A DNA stretch of 64,000 nt. It comes from Chachezhania sediminis (GTDB lineage: Bacteria; Pseudomonadota; Alphaproteobacteria; Rhodobacterales; Rhodobacteraceae). How positions within the stretch are numbered: the stretch's first letter is position 1; each line of letters opens with the position of its first letter. Positions 1 to 9,901 of this stretch are shown here, one piece after another. The notes beneath the pieces are model-generated. The model searched no databases, had not been told where the DNA came from, and saw nothing but the letters and a program-made list of their open reading frames with translations. A program made the translations under genes and the position numbers. Location of the stretch: contig NZ_VOPH01000004.1 of assembly GCF_009765275.1 (NCBI RefSeq), forward strand, positions 1-64,000, in the 5' to 3' direction.

Positions 1-204
1 AGACAATGACATCTGCACTATGGCGCATTGCGACGCCGATGGAGCAGGAGCCATCCACTCCATCAGGTATGGCGAAGCTCCGCTGCGGCAACGGTGATCC
101 TGGCGAAGGTCGGTTTCGGGCCGTCTCTGCCGGGCAGACCCACTCACCTGGGCGTCCAGCACGCCGCGGCGCCGCATGTCTGCTTCGTGAGCCCAGAGCT
201 GAAG
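1..204. other. Non-coding left edge
   Basis: No convincing gene is seen. Short open frames exist on both strands but none has a recognizable motif. Base composition is less GC-rich than in the rest of the window and resembles the following hydrolase gene. Confidence 0.4.
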
Positions 205-1032
205 CTACACGCCGCCGTCAAGTTCCATGCGTTCCAGCCAGTCGATGACCAGCGATCGGAATAACTCCCTTTTGGCTGGAGCGATGAAATGTCCACAGCC
301 ATCGAGCGTGGCGAACGTCGCTCTGGGAAAACGCTCAACAGACATCCATGCGTCACGATATCCAGCAATCGTATCTTGCCTTCCCGCAAGTATCAGCGAT
401 GGGGCAGAGAATGGTGCGCCGACTTCATCCGGGTTGAAACTGAAAGCGTAGTTTTCAGGGCGCCAGCTTTCCAAAGCGGCCTCCTCATCGAGCAGGGATA
501 GCGCCGGGAGAAGGCATGAAGTGTCCCAATCAACGAGAGCTGCGTCGCGAACAGGCTGCACGAAGCGCAGCGTATCGGTTCGGTCTCCAGCCTTCTCTGC
601 GAACCCATCTTCTTCGAAGATTGTCGTGGGTTGGGGCAGGGCGCGCTTTTCGTAGTCAATTTCAAAGGGTGTAGCATTGATAAACACCCCAAGAAGTCTG
701 TCCGGGTATTTGGCCGCAAGCCCTCGAACAAGGTGTCCGCCGGCTGACATGCCTGCAACCGCAAATCGTTTTCCGGGCGCGATAACGTCAATGAACCTGA
801 TCACCTGGTCCAGCAGTACGTCGAAAGTCATCGGCCTTGGCAGGGTCGGAGTGCGTCCGTGGGCGGGCAGGTCGGGGTATATACGATGCCATCCGGCGCG
901 GTCCAGGAACGCAGGTTCCATTTCGTCCATCATATGTCGATGGTCAAGATAACCGCCATGAAGCATGAGGATCGGCCAGCCTGAACCGTGTTCCTCGAAG
1001 TTGACTTCAATCCCATTTACTTGGGTCAGCAT
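205..1032 (-). CDS. Alpha/beta-fold hydrolase
   Basis: A 275-residue alpha/beta hydrolase of unknown substrate, probably cytosolic. An LHGG oxyanion motif lies near residue 35 and the nucleophile elbow is GMSAGG with Ser96. Asp220 (in AGRQD) and His248 (in GCGHF) complete a plausible catalytic triad, and the length is normal for the family. I chose the ATG at 1032 because the protein then begins MLTQVNGIEV, just ahead of the first beta strand; the frame stays open further upstream but that extension looks unstructured. The gene is visibly less GC-rich than the genes from 1.6 kb onward, which hints at acquisition by transfer. No operon partner is apparent. Confidence 0.8.
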   Translation of the reverse strand: MLTQVNGIEVNFEEHGSGWPILMLHGGYLDHRHMMDEMEPAFLDRAGWHRIYPDLPAHGRTPTLPRPMTFDVLLDQVIRFIDVIAPGKRFAVAGMSAGGHLVRGLAAKYPDRLLGVFINATPFEIDYEKRALPQPTTIFEEDGFAEKAGDRTDTLRFVQPVRDAALVDWDTSCLLPALSLLDEEAALESWRPENYAFSFNPDEVGAPFSAPSLILAGRQDTIAGYRDAWMSVERFPRATFATLDGCGHFIAPAKRELFRSLVIDWLERMELDGGV

Positions 1033-1615
1033 CCTTCCACTCCATAGGCCACCTGAAGGTCTGGTCATGATGGAACTCATCAAGATTGTCACCAGCTATG
1101 CCGGGCAGAGGCGCGTCGTGAACGGCTACCCAATGCAGGCTGCTGCATTGCAACGAATGACAGATTTGTCCGCAGAGCGGGACATCTATGAACCAACCGA
1201 TGCTGCACCCGGAGGTGAACGGCTGCTTCGGGCAGACCGCACCGCGGCACAAGGTTCCATGCGTTCGTCGGCTTCGGGCCGCTCCCCGTACGGACTGCCT
1301 CAACTGTACGACCAGCGCGCCGCGATGCCGATGGTTCGCCTCAGCCCGAGGCGGACCGTCGCACGGGGCGCGGTTCAAATCGATGGGCCCTGAGGCCTTC
1401 GAGTGGCATGGAATTCTTCACCGGTGACGACCAGATCGCGCCGCCGCCGTCTGAAAGATGCAGCGACCAAGTTGGACCCAGCGATAAGACGGCAATGAGA
1501 GTTGAATTCCCTAAGTAGCGCGGGCGCCTTGGGGGCTGCAAGATTGGCGCCGCCGGGGACTTTGCAGCTCCTTGTCCCGTGAATATATCTGGAGCGAAGA
1601 TCAGGAGGGCACGCT
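1033..1615. other. Long intergenic region, no gene recognized
   Basis: About 580 bases with only short frames lacking family motifs. The promoters of the divergent hydrolase and of trxC must lie here. No repeat, tRNA or clear terminator was found. Confidence 0.4.
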
Positions 1616-2044
1616 ATGGCCGGAATGAAAGTGACATGCCTGGACTGCGGCCAGGTGAACCGTGTCCCCGCAGAGCGCCTGTCGGCTGATCCGAAATGCG
1701 GCACCTGCGGGGCCAAACTGACCGGCGCCAAGGTATTCGAGGTCGCCCCCGAGATCCTGCAGAAGGCCGCGCGCAACGATGACATGCCGCTGGTCGTGGA
1801 TTTCTGGGCGCCTTGGTGCGGCCCCTGCCGGATGATGGCGCCTGAATTCTCCCGCGCCGCGACCGAGTTGAATGGCCAGGCGCGACTGGTGAAGCTGAAT
1901 ACCCAGGACCATCAGGCCGCCGGGGCGAAATACGGCATCCGGGGCATCCCGACGATGGTCGCCTTTGCCGGGGGCAAGGAACGCCGACGCCAGTCGGGGG
2001 CCCAACGCAGTGCAGATATCGTGAACTGGGTGAAAAGCGTCTGA
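1616..2044 (+). CDS. trxC: Thioredoxin 2 (TrxC), zinc-finger thioredoxin
   Basis: Cytosolic thiol-disulfide reductase, reduced by thioredoxin reductase. The N-terminal zinc module typical of TrxC is present: Cys8/Cys11 (CLDC) and Cys28/Cys31 (CGTC). The thioredoxin domain follows with the WCGPC active site at Cys68/Cys71 and the cis-proline loop GIPT. At 142 residues it matches the usual TrxC length. An AGGAGG-like ribosome binding site sits just before the ATG at 1616. In many bacteria trxC is induced by peroxide through OxyR, but I saw no clear operator here. Single gene, same strand as nothing nearby. Confidence 0.95.
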   Translation: MAGMKVTCLDCGQVNRVPAERLSADPKCGTCGAKLTGAKVFEVAPEILQKAARNDDMPLVVDFWAPWCGPCRMMAPEFSRAATELNGQARLVKLNTQDHQAAGAKYGIRGIPTMVAFAGGKERRRQSGAQRSADIVNWVKSV

Positions 2045-2281
2045 GCCTGCGAAGCCTGACCCAAGTGCCCATGGGATCTTGTCGTCGAGGCTGTTGTCAT
2101 CCTCGTTTTGCATCCGGGAACAGTCCGAAACCTGGTGGCACCGATCCGCATCGGAACCCCGGTCGGTGCGAAGCGATGCTGCCTTTCTGCGAACGGCAGC
2201 CGCGGGCGGATTCTGTGAAAAAAACTCCTGTTCGCGAGTGCAGAATCCTGGGGCTTTTGATTGGTGCAGGTGCCTTTCTTG

Positions 2282-2425
2282 TCAGGCATTTCGCGGTTTC
2301 TGCGGTGCGGGAGGGAGCTTCGCGAGTTTCCTGAGGTTCTGGGCGGTGGCGGCGAGGAGGAATTCGTCGTTTGCGCCGCGTGGGCCACGCAACCGAAGCC
2401 GGCCGAGGCCACGGCTGGCGAGGCG
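2282..2425 (-). pseudogene. Transposase C-terminal remnant (IS5/IS1182-like)
   Basis: About 48 codons on the reverse strand read LGRLRLRGPRGANDEFLLAA followed by TAQNLRKLAKL. This resembles the conserved C-terminus of IS5/IS1182-type transposases, where a GA.DE..L.ATAQNLR..AK block closes the protein. The upstream part, including the DDE catalytic residues, is missing: codons before about 2425 have no transposase similarity. The bases downstream on the same strand (about 2160-2230) may include the old IS end. This is a decayed insertion element. Family assignment is from memory of the motif and needs an ISfinder search. Confidence 0.6.
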
Positions 2426-2635
2426 GGTGCGGGATCTGCAGGGGCGCGTTCGCCCGCGGCAAAGCCGGAAAGCCGGATGTTGAGATCCAGACATGAAGAC
2501 GATCCCGCGGAAAAGCCCCCGCGACTTGCGGAGGCCTGATCGGTGTTACCGGCCGGTCACTTACCCGGCCCGGTATGCCCGGGCCGACCGTGTGCGCCGG
2601 GGATATGACGCACGCCCCATACAGCCGGGCGCCTC

Positions 2636-5600
2636 TCAGACGAAGGCATGGAGGAGACCCTGGTCCTGGTCGAAGGTCAGGACCGAAACCATGTCGTCTA
2701 GATGGCCGGTCTCGTCGTCGTGGGTGGTGTCTTCCTGGATCCGGATCGTGTTGTCGGAAAGATCCTGGCGTACGATGGCGGTATCGCTGCCGGCGATCCC
2801 GGTGATCTGGGCCAGGTCCACGGGCCCGTCCAGCGCGACGGGATTGTCGTCGAGTTCGAACCGGCCGGTCCGGAAGTCGAAGAAATCGCCGCTCTCGACC
2901 GCGACCCATGCGACGGTTTCCTCTCCGTGGCCGTCGGTCCGGATTTCGGATTCCGCCATCGCGACCTTGAAGCCGGTCGCAGACACGTCGTCGACACGGG
3001 CGGTGACCATCTGCCCGTCATTGGCGGAATTGGTCGAGGCGAAGACGGCCGTGTCATCGCCAGAGATCCCGCTTTCGAAGGCGACGGTCGCGAAGCCGCC
3101 GGTGAAGCCCGTCATGTAGACGGCATCGGTGTCGATGGTCCCGGCCTCGATCACCGCGCCATTGGTCAGTTCGTGACGCCCGGCTTCGACGACCATGTAG
3201 GTCACGGTCTCGTCGACATGAAGGCCGTCGTCGCCGTCCGGTTCCTGCAGGGCGATCTCGAAGCTGTCGCCATCGACATTGCGGATCCGGGCGGCCACGA
3301 ATTCCGGCCCGTTCTCGGTGGTGACAAAGGCGATCACGGCGGGATTTTCGTAGTCGTGCTCCAGCGTGACGGTCTTGTAGGCGTCCGAAGCGGTGAAGCT
3401 GCCGTATTCGCCCACGATCTGTGTCGTTGCGGTGGCGACCTCGTCGAAGGTCATCACGTGGCCGGCAAAGTCGAACTGTTCGACGTCGTTGAAGACGGTG
3501 AAACTGGACCCGGCGCCGGTCGTGACGTTCAGGGTCGCGCCGGTGCTGGCGACGATCACCTGGTCGAAGCCGACATCGAAGCTGACGGTGTCCTGCCCCG
3601 CGCCGCCACGGATGCTGGCGGACTGCGCAGGGGCGGGGGCCAGCGCGTCGCCGTCGGGGTCAGTCACCGCGATGCGGAAGCTGTCGTTGCCGTCGCCGCC
3701 TTCATAGATGTCGTTGCCGCTGTCCTCCCGGACCCGGATGTCGATGGTATCGTCGCCCGCCTGGCCCCGCACGACGTCGTCGCCCGCGCCGCCCGACAGG
3801 ATGTCGTCGCCGCCGGCCCCTTCGATCAGGTCGTTGCCGCCGCCGCCTTCGATCCTGTTCGCGTCGTCGGTGCCGAAGATCCTGTCGCGGAAGTCCGAGC
3901 CGGTGGCGTTCTCGATATTTGCCAGGTCGGCGAACTTGATGTGCTTTTGCTGGTTCCTGCCGAACTTGGGGTTGTAGACATAATGCAGTTCGATCTTCCG
4001 GTCCTGAAGAAAGACATCGTATTCCCGGAAGGAATTCCGGCGGCCCAGATCGGTTGTCAGACCTGCAAGGACAATGGTGTCCGAACCCTCGCCGCCGTCG
4101 TAGGTTTCGTCGAAATTCCAGTCGTAGACCGCCATCAGCCGGTCGTCTCCGGCGCCGCCGAAAAGGGCATCGTGCCCGGCGCCGCCGTCCAGGAAATCGT
4201 CGCCGTCTCCTCCGTCCAGAACGTCGTTCCCGGCGCCGCCGGACAGGGTATCGGCGCCGATGCCGCCGATCAGTTCGTCGTTCCCGGACCCCCCCAGCAG
4301 GGTGTCCGCGCCGGTATCGCCATCCAGGACGTCGTCACCGGCGCCGCCAAACAGGGTATCGTCTCCGCCGTTGCCGTCGATGTCGTCGTTCCCGGCACGG
4401 CCTTCGATGATGTTGTCCCAGCCGTTTCCGTTGACGAAGTCGTTGCCTTCCGTTGCGATCAGGTTTTCGATCCCGGAATTGGTTTCAAAGCCGATGCCAA
4501 GGAAGCTGCCCGGATCGTAGCGGGTTCCGTTCACGTTGATGCTCTGGTTGACGCCTCCCATGTACAGGAACAGCACGTTTGCCCGCGCCGAATAGTCGGC
4601 GGTGTCGATGCCTTCGCCCATGTGGACATTGGCGAAGGCGTTGCCGACCTTCACCAAATCATCGCCAGCACCCATGCGGTAGTCGTGGACGACACCCACG
4701 GCGTGCGCACCGATGGACGCGTCGACCCGGTCGTCGCCATCGCCTGTCCGGATCATGGCCGCGAAGCTGGAGTTCACGGTCACCCGGTCATTGCCCGCCC
4801 CGGTGTCGATGACGGGCTTGCCGTCGACGACGCTGCCGTCCTGGCCGGCAAGGTTCACGATGTCGTCGCCGCCGCGGGTTTCGATCCGGGAAAAGCCGTC
4901 CCTGAAACTGCCGCGGAGGGTATCCGCGCTTTCGGTCAGGTACAGCGTTTCGAACCCGCCGATCAGGACCCCCGCCGTAGCACCCTGGCTGTCGGCCACG
5001 TCGCCTGCGAAATCAAGGCTCGTCTGGCGGGCAAGATTCACGCCGCCGCCAATGGTGCCAAGGTCCAGAACGTCATGCCCCGCACCGCCGAAGGCATAAT
5101 GATAAGCGTCCTCAAGGTCGTCGACCTCGCCCGAGATCCCGAGCCGGTCATTCCCGGCGCCAAGATCGTAGGTGAACTGGTTGGCCAGTTTCGACACCAC
5201 CGTGTCGTCGCCCGTCGCGGTATCGATGTCGGCGTCGATATCGTCTTCGGTCCCGGGCATCTCGACGATTGCGTCCGCGGTGGCTGACAGGGTGCGGAAT
5301 TCGCGCCGCGCCATGCCTGCGCCGGTGATCACGGTGTCATTGCCCGCCCCGGTCAAGGCGCCGCCCAGCACGTTGGCCATGCGGATCACGTCGTCGCCCT
5401 TTCCCGTTTCGACGCTTTCGATATCCACGATGTCATAGCCGTCGATGCCGTTGAACGTTCCGTCGACCATGTCGACCGTCAGGTCGTGGTCGATATGGGC
5501 GAAGGACACGGTGTCGAAACCGTCGCCACCGTCGATCTTGTCGTGGTCCAGCGCGTTGCCGTCTGCATCGACCATCAGCGAGCCGATGAAGCGGTCGTCG

Positions 5601-7945
5601 CCGCCCATGCCGATCAGCACGTCGAACCCTGCGCCGCCGTCCAGCGTGTCGTCGCCTTCGCCGCCGTTCAGCACGTCGTCGCCCTTGCGGCCGAACAGGT
5701 CGTCGTCGCCGTTGTTGCCGATGATCGCGTTGTCGCCATCGGTGCCGCGCAGGTCGTCATTGCCATTGCCGCCCAGCACGTTTTCGAAGCCGCGGATGGC
5801 GATGTCGACGTCTTGGGTCGAGGGGTAAAGCGTCTTGATCTGGATTTCGAAGGGCAGGACACCCGGCTCCTCGTCGGGATGAACCTGCACCTGGAAGGTC
5901 CCGACCACGTCTTCAAGGAAGGCGCCGTAGCTGGCGTACCAGATGTTCAGCGGCTGTGTTTCGGCGTCCTGAAAGGCCGCGTCGAGCTGGGCCACCTGTT
6001 GTGCTTCGCCTGCGTCGACCAGTTGCTGGCGCACAAGTTCGACGATCACGGCGGTCATCTGTCGGTGGGAACTGTCCGGCCGGATATTCGCGGGCACGTT
6101 GTCCCGCAGGTCGACCTCCCAGTTCCGGTCCGATCCAGCCAGCGAAAGCGTGTCGGTGCCGGCGCCGCCATCGGCCAGTTCGAACCCGTCCTGCACCTGG
6201 ATCAGGTCGTTGCCGTCGCCGCCCAGGATCCGGTCGCTGCCTGCGCCGCCACCGTTCAGGACATCGTCGCCGCCCAGCCCTTCGATCATGTTGCGGTCCG
6301 CATTGCCGATGATCACGTCGGCGCCGTCCGTGCCGGTGGCATCGGTTTCGCCGGCGGCCATCTGCCGGACGCTGAAGGCCTGAAGCTCGGTCAACTGGCT
6401 GTCGCCGAAGCGGAAGAATTCGACGCTTTCGAAGGTGTTCGTGCCTTCATAGGCCTTGCCGTCGACGGGGCGGGTGTTCCAGACCTGAAGGCGGCCTTCC
6501 TCGGTCGCGCCGAAGGTATAGGCGCCGACCAGCCCGTGGAAGACGGCAAAGTCGTTGCCCGTGCCGCCCTTCACCAGATCGTCGCCCGCGTTCATGATGA
6601 TCACGTCCGATCCCGCACCGGCGTCGATCACGTTGCTGCCCGCGTCGTCGATGACGATGTCGTCGCCCCCGCCCATGGCGACCGTGGCCGCGCCGAATGT
6701 CCCGGTTTCACCATCGAAGCTGTCGATCATCTTCACGTCGCCGGCGAAGATCCCGTCGTCGTCGGACACGTCCCGGGCCACGCGCATGCCATCGATGCGG
6801 CTGTCGAGATCGGCGGTGAAGTCGTCGCTCAGCGTGGCATGGGTGGCCAGTTGGGCAACGATGAACTTGGCGAATTCCTTCGCCTCGGTGGAATAGTCGA
6901 TGCCGTTCTCGTCCTTGGCGTCGACATCGACATCCTCGCTCGAGGTGAAGCGCTCCTCGTTCTGAAGCGCTTCGACCGCCTTGTCGCCGATCAGCCCCTG
7001 CACATAGCCCAGGAACGCATCGAAATCGGGGCCCAGTTCGCCCAGCTTCTGGCCCAGGGCATCCAGCAGGCGCTGGATGCCGGTGGCCCGCAGGATCGGG
7101 TTCAGGATCGGCGCCACGACCGTGTCGAAGACGAAGCCCACGGCATCCAGCACGCCCGAAATCGGGCCCAGCGCCGTGTTTACGATCCCCAGCGGCTTTT
7201 CAAGGAAAGACAGCTTGTCCTGGATCTGCTCGATCCGGTCAAAGCTGGAATTCACGGCGCCGATGGTGTCGAAGACCGGACGGAAGACATCGGTCATGCC
7301 CTCGAAAACGGCGCTTTCCTTCACCAGCGTCTCGGCGTCCTGCATCGCGGCCAGGCGGGTCTGGGTGAAATGCTCCAGCTGCTGGGCCGCGGCCAGCAAG
7401 CGCGGGTCGCCGCCCGTTTCCGGGTTCGACAAGTCGACCGCGGTGGTCAGGCTGTCGGCCACGTCGGTGATCAGGTCCACGCTGTCCCGGGACCGTTCGG
7501 CGTTCGCGATCGAGGCGATCAGGGGCTCTTCGAAATCGGTGGTGATCTTGTCGATCAGGATGTCGACCATCTCCAGCAGGAAGGCCGTGTTGTCGGCGGC
7601 ATTGCCTGCCAGTTCGCCGAATTTTTCCAGCGCGCTTTCCAGCGGGCCCAGCGTTTTCTGGAAGGCATCGACGATCTTGCCCAGACCGCCGCCCACCTTG
7701 CCGAGAAGCTTCAGCGCGTCGCGGGTCGTGTCGACGATTTCAGCGGCCGTTTCGGCGCCTTCCTGCGCGGAACCCATGGCGCCCAGCACGCTTTTGGTCG
7801 CGATCAGCAGCGCCTTGGTGTCGCGCACGTCCCGCAGGAAGGCATTCAGGCTGCCGCTGTCGGCGCTGGTGGCATTGTTGGGCCCGATCAGCGCTTCGAT
7901 GCCGTTGCTCAGGTCCTGGGACTGTTCCGTCAGATCATTCGCCAT
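2636..7945 (-). CDS. Large RTX (hemolysin-type calcium-binding) repeat protein
   Basis: A 1769-residue protein predicted to be secreted by a type I (ABC/MFP/TolC) system and to fold outside the cell on Ca2+. Residues 1 to about 420 are helical, rich in Leu, Ala and Asp, without Cys or signal peptide, and look like a coiled or amphipathic domain. GGxGxDxLx nonapeptide blocks follow at roughly 435-465, 550-575, 745-790, 1165-1275 (the longest block) and 1355-1410, separated by beta-rich linkers. The last ~330 residues are acidic and beta-rich, and the extreme C-terminus (LLHAFV) would hold the secretion signal. No type I secretion genes, activating acyltransferase or protease motif are in the window. 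It could be an adhesin, a surface-layer protein or a toxin-like exoprotein. Confidence 0.85.
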   Translation of the reverse strand: MANDLTEQSQDLSNGIEALIGPNNATSADSGSLNAFLRDVRDTKALLIATKSVLGAMGSAQEGAETAAEIVDTTRDALKLLGKVGGGLGKIVDAFQKTLGPLESALEKFGELAGNAADNTAFLLEMVDILIDKITTDFEEPLIASIANAERSRDSVDLITDVADSLTTAVDLSNPETGGDPRLLAAAQQLEHFTQTRLAAMQDAETLVKESAVFEGMTDVFRPVFDTIGAVNSSFDRIEQIQDKLSFLEKPLGIVNTALGPISGVLDAVGFVFDTVVAPILNPILRATGIQRLLDALGQKLGELGPDFDAFLGYVQGLIGDKAVEALQNEERFTSSEDVDVDAKDENGIDYSTEAKEFAKFIVAQLATHATLSDDFTADLDSRIDGMRVARDVSDDDGIFAGDVKMIDSFDGETGTFGAATVAMGGGDDIVIDDAGSNVIDAGAGSDVIIMNAGDDLVKGGTGNDFAVFHGLVGAYTFGATEEGRLQVWNTRPVDGKAYEGTNTFESVEFFRFGDSQLTELQAFSVRQMAAGETDATGTDGADVIIGNADRNMIEGLGGDDVLNGGGAGSDRILGGDGNDLIQVQDGFELADGGAGTDTLSLAGSDRNWEVDLRDNVPANIRPDSSHRQMTAVIVELVRQQLVDAGEAQQVAQLDAAFQDAETQPLNIWYASYGAFLEDVVGTFQVQVHPDEEPGVLPFEIQIKTLYPSTQDVDIAIRGFENVLGGNGNDDLRGTDGDNAIIGNNGDDDLFGRKGDDVLNGGEGDDTLDGGAGFDVLIGMGGDDRFIGSLMVDADGNALDHDKIDGGDGFDTVSFAHIDHDLTVDMVDGTFNGIDGYDIVDIESVETGKGDDVIRMANVLGGALTGAGNDTVITGAGMARREFRTLSATADAIVEMPGTEDDIDADIDTATGDDTVVSKLANQFTYDLGAGNDRLGISGEVDDLEDAYHYAFGGAGHDVLDLGTIGGGVNLARQTSLDFAGDVADSQGATAGVLIGGFETLYLTESADTLRGSFRDGFSRIETRGGDDIVNLAGQDGSVVDGKPVIDTGAGNDRVTVNSSFAAMIRTGDGDDRVDASIGAHAVGVVHDYRMGAGDDLVKVGNAFANVHMGEGIDTADYSARANVLFLYMGGVNQSINVNGTRYDPGSFLGIGFETNSGIENLIATEGNDFVNGNGWDNIIEGRAGNDDIDGNGGDDTLFGGAGDDVLDGDTGADTLLGGSGNDELIGGIGADTLSGGAGNDVLDGGDGDDFLDGGAGHDALFGGAGDDRLMAVYDWNFDETYDGGEGSDTIVLAGLTTDLGRRNSFREYDVFLQDRKIELHYVYNPKFGRNQQKHIKFADLANIENATGSDFRDRIFGTDDANRIEGGGGNDLIEGAGGDDILSGGAGDDVVRGQAGDDTIDIRVREDSGNDIYEGGDGNDSFRIAVTDPDGDALAPAPAQSASIRGGAGQDTVSFDVGFDQVIVASTGATLNVTTGAGSSFTVFNDVEQFDFAGHVMTFDEVATATTQIVGEYGSFTASDAYKTVTLEHDYENPAVIAFVTTENGPEFVAARIRNVDGDSFEIALQEPDGDDGLHVDETVTYMVVEAGRHELTNGAVIEAGTIDTDAVYMTGFTGGFATVAFESGISGDDTAVFASTNSANDGQMVTARVDDVSATGFKVAMAESEIRTDGHGEETVAWVAVESGDFFDFRTGRFELDDNPVALDGPVDLAQITGIAGSDTAIVRQDLSDNTIRIQEDTTHDDETGHLDDMVSVLTFDQDQGLLHAFV

Positions 7946-8611
7946 CGTTCTTTTCCCTGTTCAGCCGTTTCTGGTCCGCCATCTGGCGTCTTCGGAACTG
8001 GGTCGAACGGGAAGGGGGGCCGGTTCAAAAATTTCCCGGGGCCTGGCAAGAACGGCAGACCCCGCACCGGAAGACCGGCGGGTAGGGAAACGGCAAGTCC
8101 GGGGGGGCACATGGGCCACAAGGGCCACCAGGGTCCAGCCCCGGTATCGGGCCGCGGGTCGCCGGCATCTGCGGACCCGACCATCTCGGGGCGTCCTGGC
8201 CCGGCTCCCGGCAGTCCGGACAAGGGCATTGGCCGAAAGGCCGGGTTCTGACGGACCCTTGCTGCGTGGGTCTGGTGAAGACGCCAGGGTGGGGATTTCA
8301 AGCCCGGCACAGAACCGCGAGGGCGCATGTTCTGTTGCTGTCGATGTGCCCCGTTTCGCACGGTGACAGGGCAGGGCCCTGCGTCATGGCAACCGGCTTG
8401 CGCAGGCCGGGGTCTGGTCGCCGTTCGCCATGGTCCCCATTACGGCCTGTGGGTGAGGGTCGTCGCCCGGCGCCCCTGCACCCACGCGCGTCGAAGGGGA
8501 CAGGCGGCGCGCACGTTCACCGGACGTGACCGGCCGTCGTTGCGGACCGCCTGCCGTGCGGGAAAGGCGGCCCGACCGACGGGCCGCGGCCCGTCGGATG
8601 GCCGCCCGGAC
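7946..8611. other. Long intergenic region upstream of the RTX gene
   Basis: About 660 bases, GC-rich, with open frames but none with a known domain. It must contain the RTX gene promoter. No repeat family or RNA gene was recognized. Confidence 0.4.
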
Positions 8612-8911
8612 CTATTGTTTCTTCAGATAGGCCCAGGACACATAGCCCCTCAGGCTGCGCGCGCGGTCCAGCGACACGCTGCACCAGCGGGTGCTGCCGG
8701 TCTGTTCGCAGCTGTGGACCCGCAGGACCGTGCCGTTGGGCAGGCCTACGATCACGTTGTACCCGGTTCCGGGACCGGCACGCATCTTCAGCATGTCTTC
8801 GCCTTCGACGCCGAAGACCACGTAACGGCCCAAAGAGGCCGCCATGGCCGGTCCGGGGCCCGTTGTTGCCAGAAAAGCTGCTGCCAGCATGACAAGGACG
8901 GCTTTTTGCAC
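8612..8911 (-). CDS. Small secreted SH3b-domain protein
   Basis: A 99-residue protein with an N-terminal Sec signal peptide (MQKAVLVMLAAAFLATT, cleavage near AMA-A at about residue 25) followed by one bacterial SH3 (SH3b) domain: VxxVEGEDMLKMRAGPGTGYNVIVGLPNGTVLRV, then a Cys pair (in HSCEQ and RWCSV) likely to form a periplasmic disulfide, and a closing GYVSWAYLKK. Such domains usually bind peptidoglycan or mediate protein contacts in the periplasm. The gene lies 78 bases downstream of the COG0523 GTPase on the same strand, so co-transcription is possible, but a functional link is not evident. Specific function unknown. Confidence 0.8.
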   Translation of the reverse strand: MQKAVLVMLAAAFLATTGPGPAMAASLGRYVVFGVEGEDMLKMRAGPGTGYNVIVGLPNGTVLRVHSCEQTGSTRWCSVSLDRARSLRGYVSWAYLKKQ

Positions 8912-8989
8912 TGTCTTCTCCTGTTCTCTGCCTCGGGCCCGATTTTACCGCGGACGGGGGCGGAAGAAAACAGGAACGCGCGGGGCAGA

Positions 8990-9901
8990 TCAGGCCGGGA
9001 CCGGCTCCAGCGGGCCCAGCCGCGCCAGCCCGTCGGCGTCGAACGTGGCCTTCAGCCCGATGCAGACGACGCCGGTCTGGTGATCGTCCGTGGCGTCCTC
9101 GACCGTCCAGCGGGCGCCGACGACCTGGATCAGGCTGAGCCCGCCGCCGGGCCGGGCGACATAGCCCTTGGCGCGGACAAGGCCCAGATCGCCCTCGGCC
9201 AGCGCGCGGGCCAGCGCCACGGGATCGACCGGGCCGTCGGGTTGCAGGACGCGGGACCGGAACAGCGCCTCGGCATGGCCCGACACCTTGTGGCCGCGCC
9301 GGGGCAGGGGGACCGACCCCAGCAGCACGTCGTGGGGCACCGCGCCGTGGACGGCGGGCACGATGCGCGTGCCTTTTGTATGAGAGCGGACCCAGCCCGT
9401 GACCTCGGCCAGCTCGGCCTCGGACACCAGGTCGGTCTTGTTCAGGACCAGGATGTCGGCATCGTCCAGCTGCCGCTGGATCGTGTCCGCAAGGTAGGTA
9501 TTGGCCGCCGTGTTCCGGATCTCCGCCGCATCGGCCACCACGACCACGCCGTCTCCCCGAAGCCCGTCCAGGAACAGCAGCGTCGTCAGGATCGACCCCG
9601 GGATCGCCACGCCCGAACTTTCCAGCAGGATGTGATCGGGCCGCGGATCCATCCCGGCCACCTGCAGCAGCGCGCCCGCCAGATCGTCGCCGAATTCGCA
9701 GCACACGCAGCCGCCGGAGATGGAAATCAGCGCGTCGTCCTCGGCCTCGATCAGATCGCGGTCGATGGGCAACGCGCCGAATTCGTTCACCATCACCGCC
9801 AATCTCAGGCCGGAATGGCGCAGAAGCTGGTTCACCAGCGTGGTCTTGCCGGCGCCCAGATAGCCGCCGATCACGGTGACGGGCAGCGCCGGCCTTGCCA
9901 T
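8990..9901 (-). CDS. COG0523 (CobW/Zng1-type) metal-chaperone GTPase
   Basis: A 303-residue GTPase of the G3E family proposed to deliver metal ions to client metalloenzymes. The P-loop is GGYLGAGKT at 12-20, the metal-binding CxCC motif is GGCVCC with Cys65, Cys67 and Cys68, and the guanine-specificity motif is NKTD at 153-156. A C-terminal CobW_C-like domain follows. The ATG at 9901 overlaps the TGA of the upstream amidohydrolase as TGATG, so translation is coupled to it. The context suggests the chaperone serves one or both neighbouring metal-dependent amidohydrolases; that is inference. A second, distinct COG0523 protein in the window lies at the zinc locus. Confidence 0.88.
   Translation of the reverse strand: MARPALPVTVIGGYLGAGKTTLVNQLLRHSGLRLAVMVNEFGALPIDRDLIEAEDDALISISGGCVCCEFGDDLAGALLQVAGMDPRPDHILLESSGVAIPGSILTTLLFLDGLRGDGVVVVADAAEIRNTAANTYLADTIQRQLDDADILVLNKTDLVSEAELAEVTGWVRSHTKGTRIVPAVHGAVPHDVLLGSVPLPRRGHKVSGHAEALFRSRVLQPDGPVDPVALARALAEGDLGLVRAKGYVARPGGGLSLIQVVGARWTVEDATDDHQTGVVCIGLKATFDADGLARLGPLEPVPA

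Noticed and set aside
2702-8251. Very long plus-strand open frames (861 and 921 codons) opposite the RTX gene
   Set aside because: They are mirror images of GC-rich, repetitive RTX codons; the reverse strand reads as clear GGxGxDxL repeats while the plus strand has no motif.
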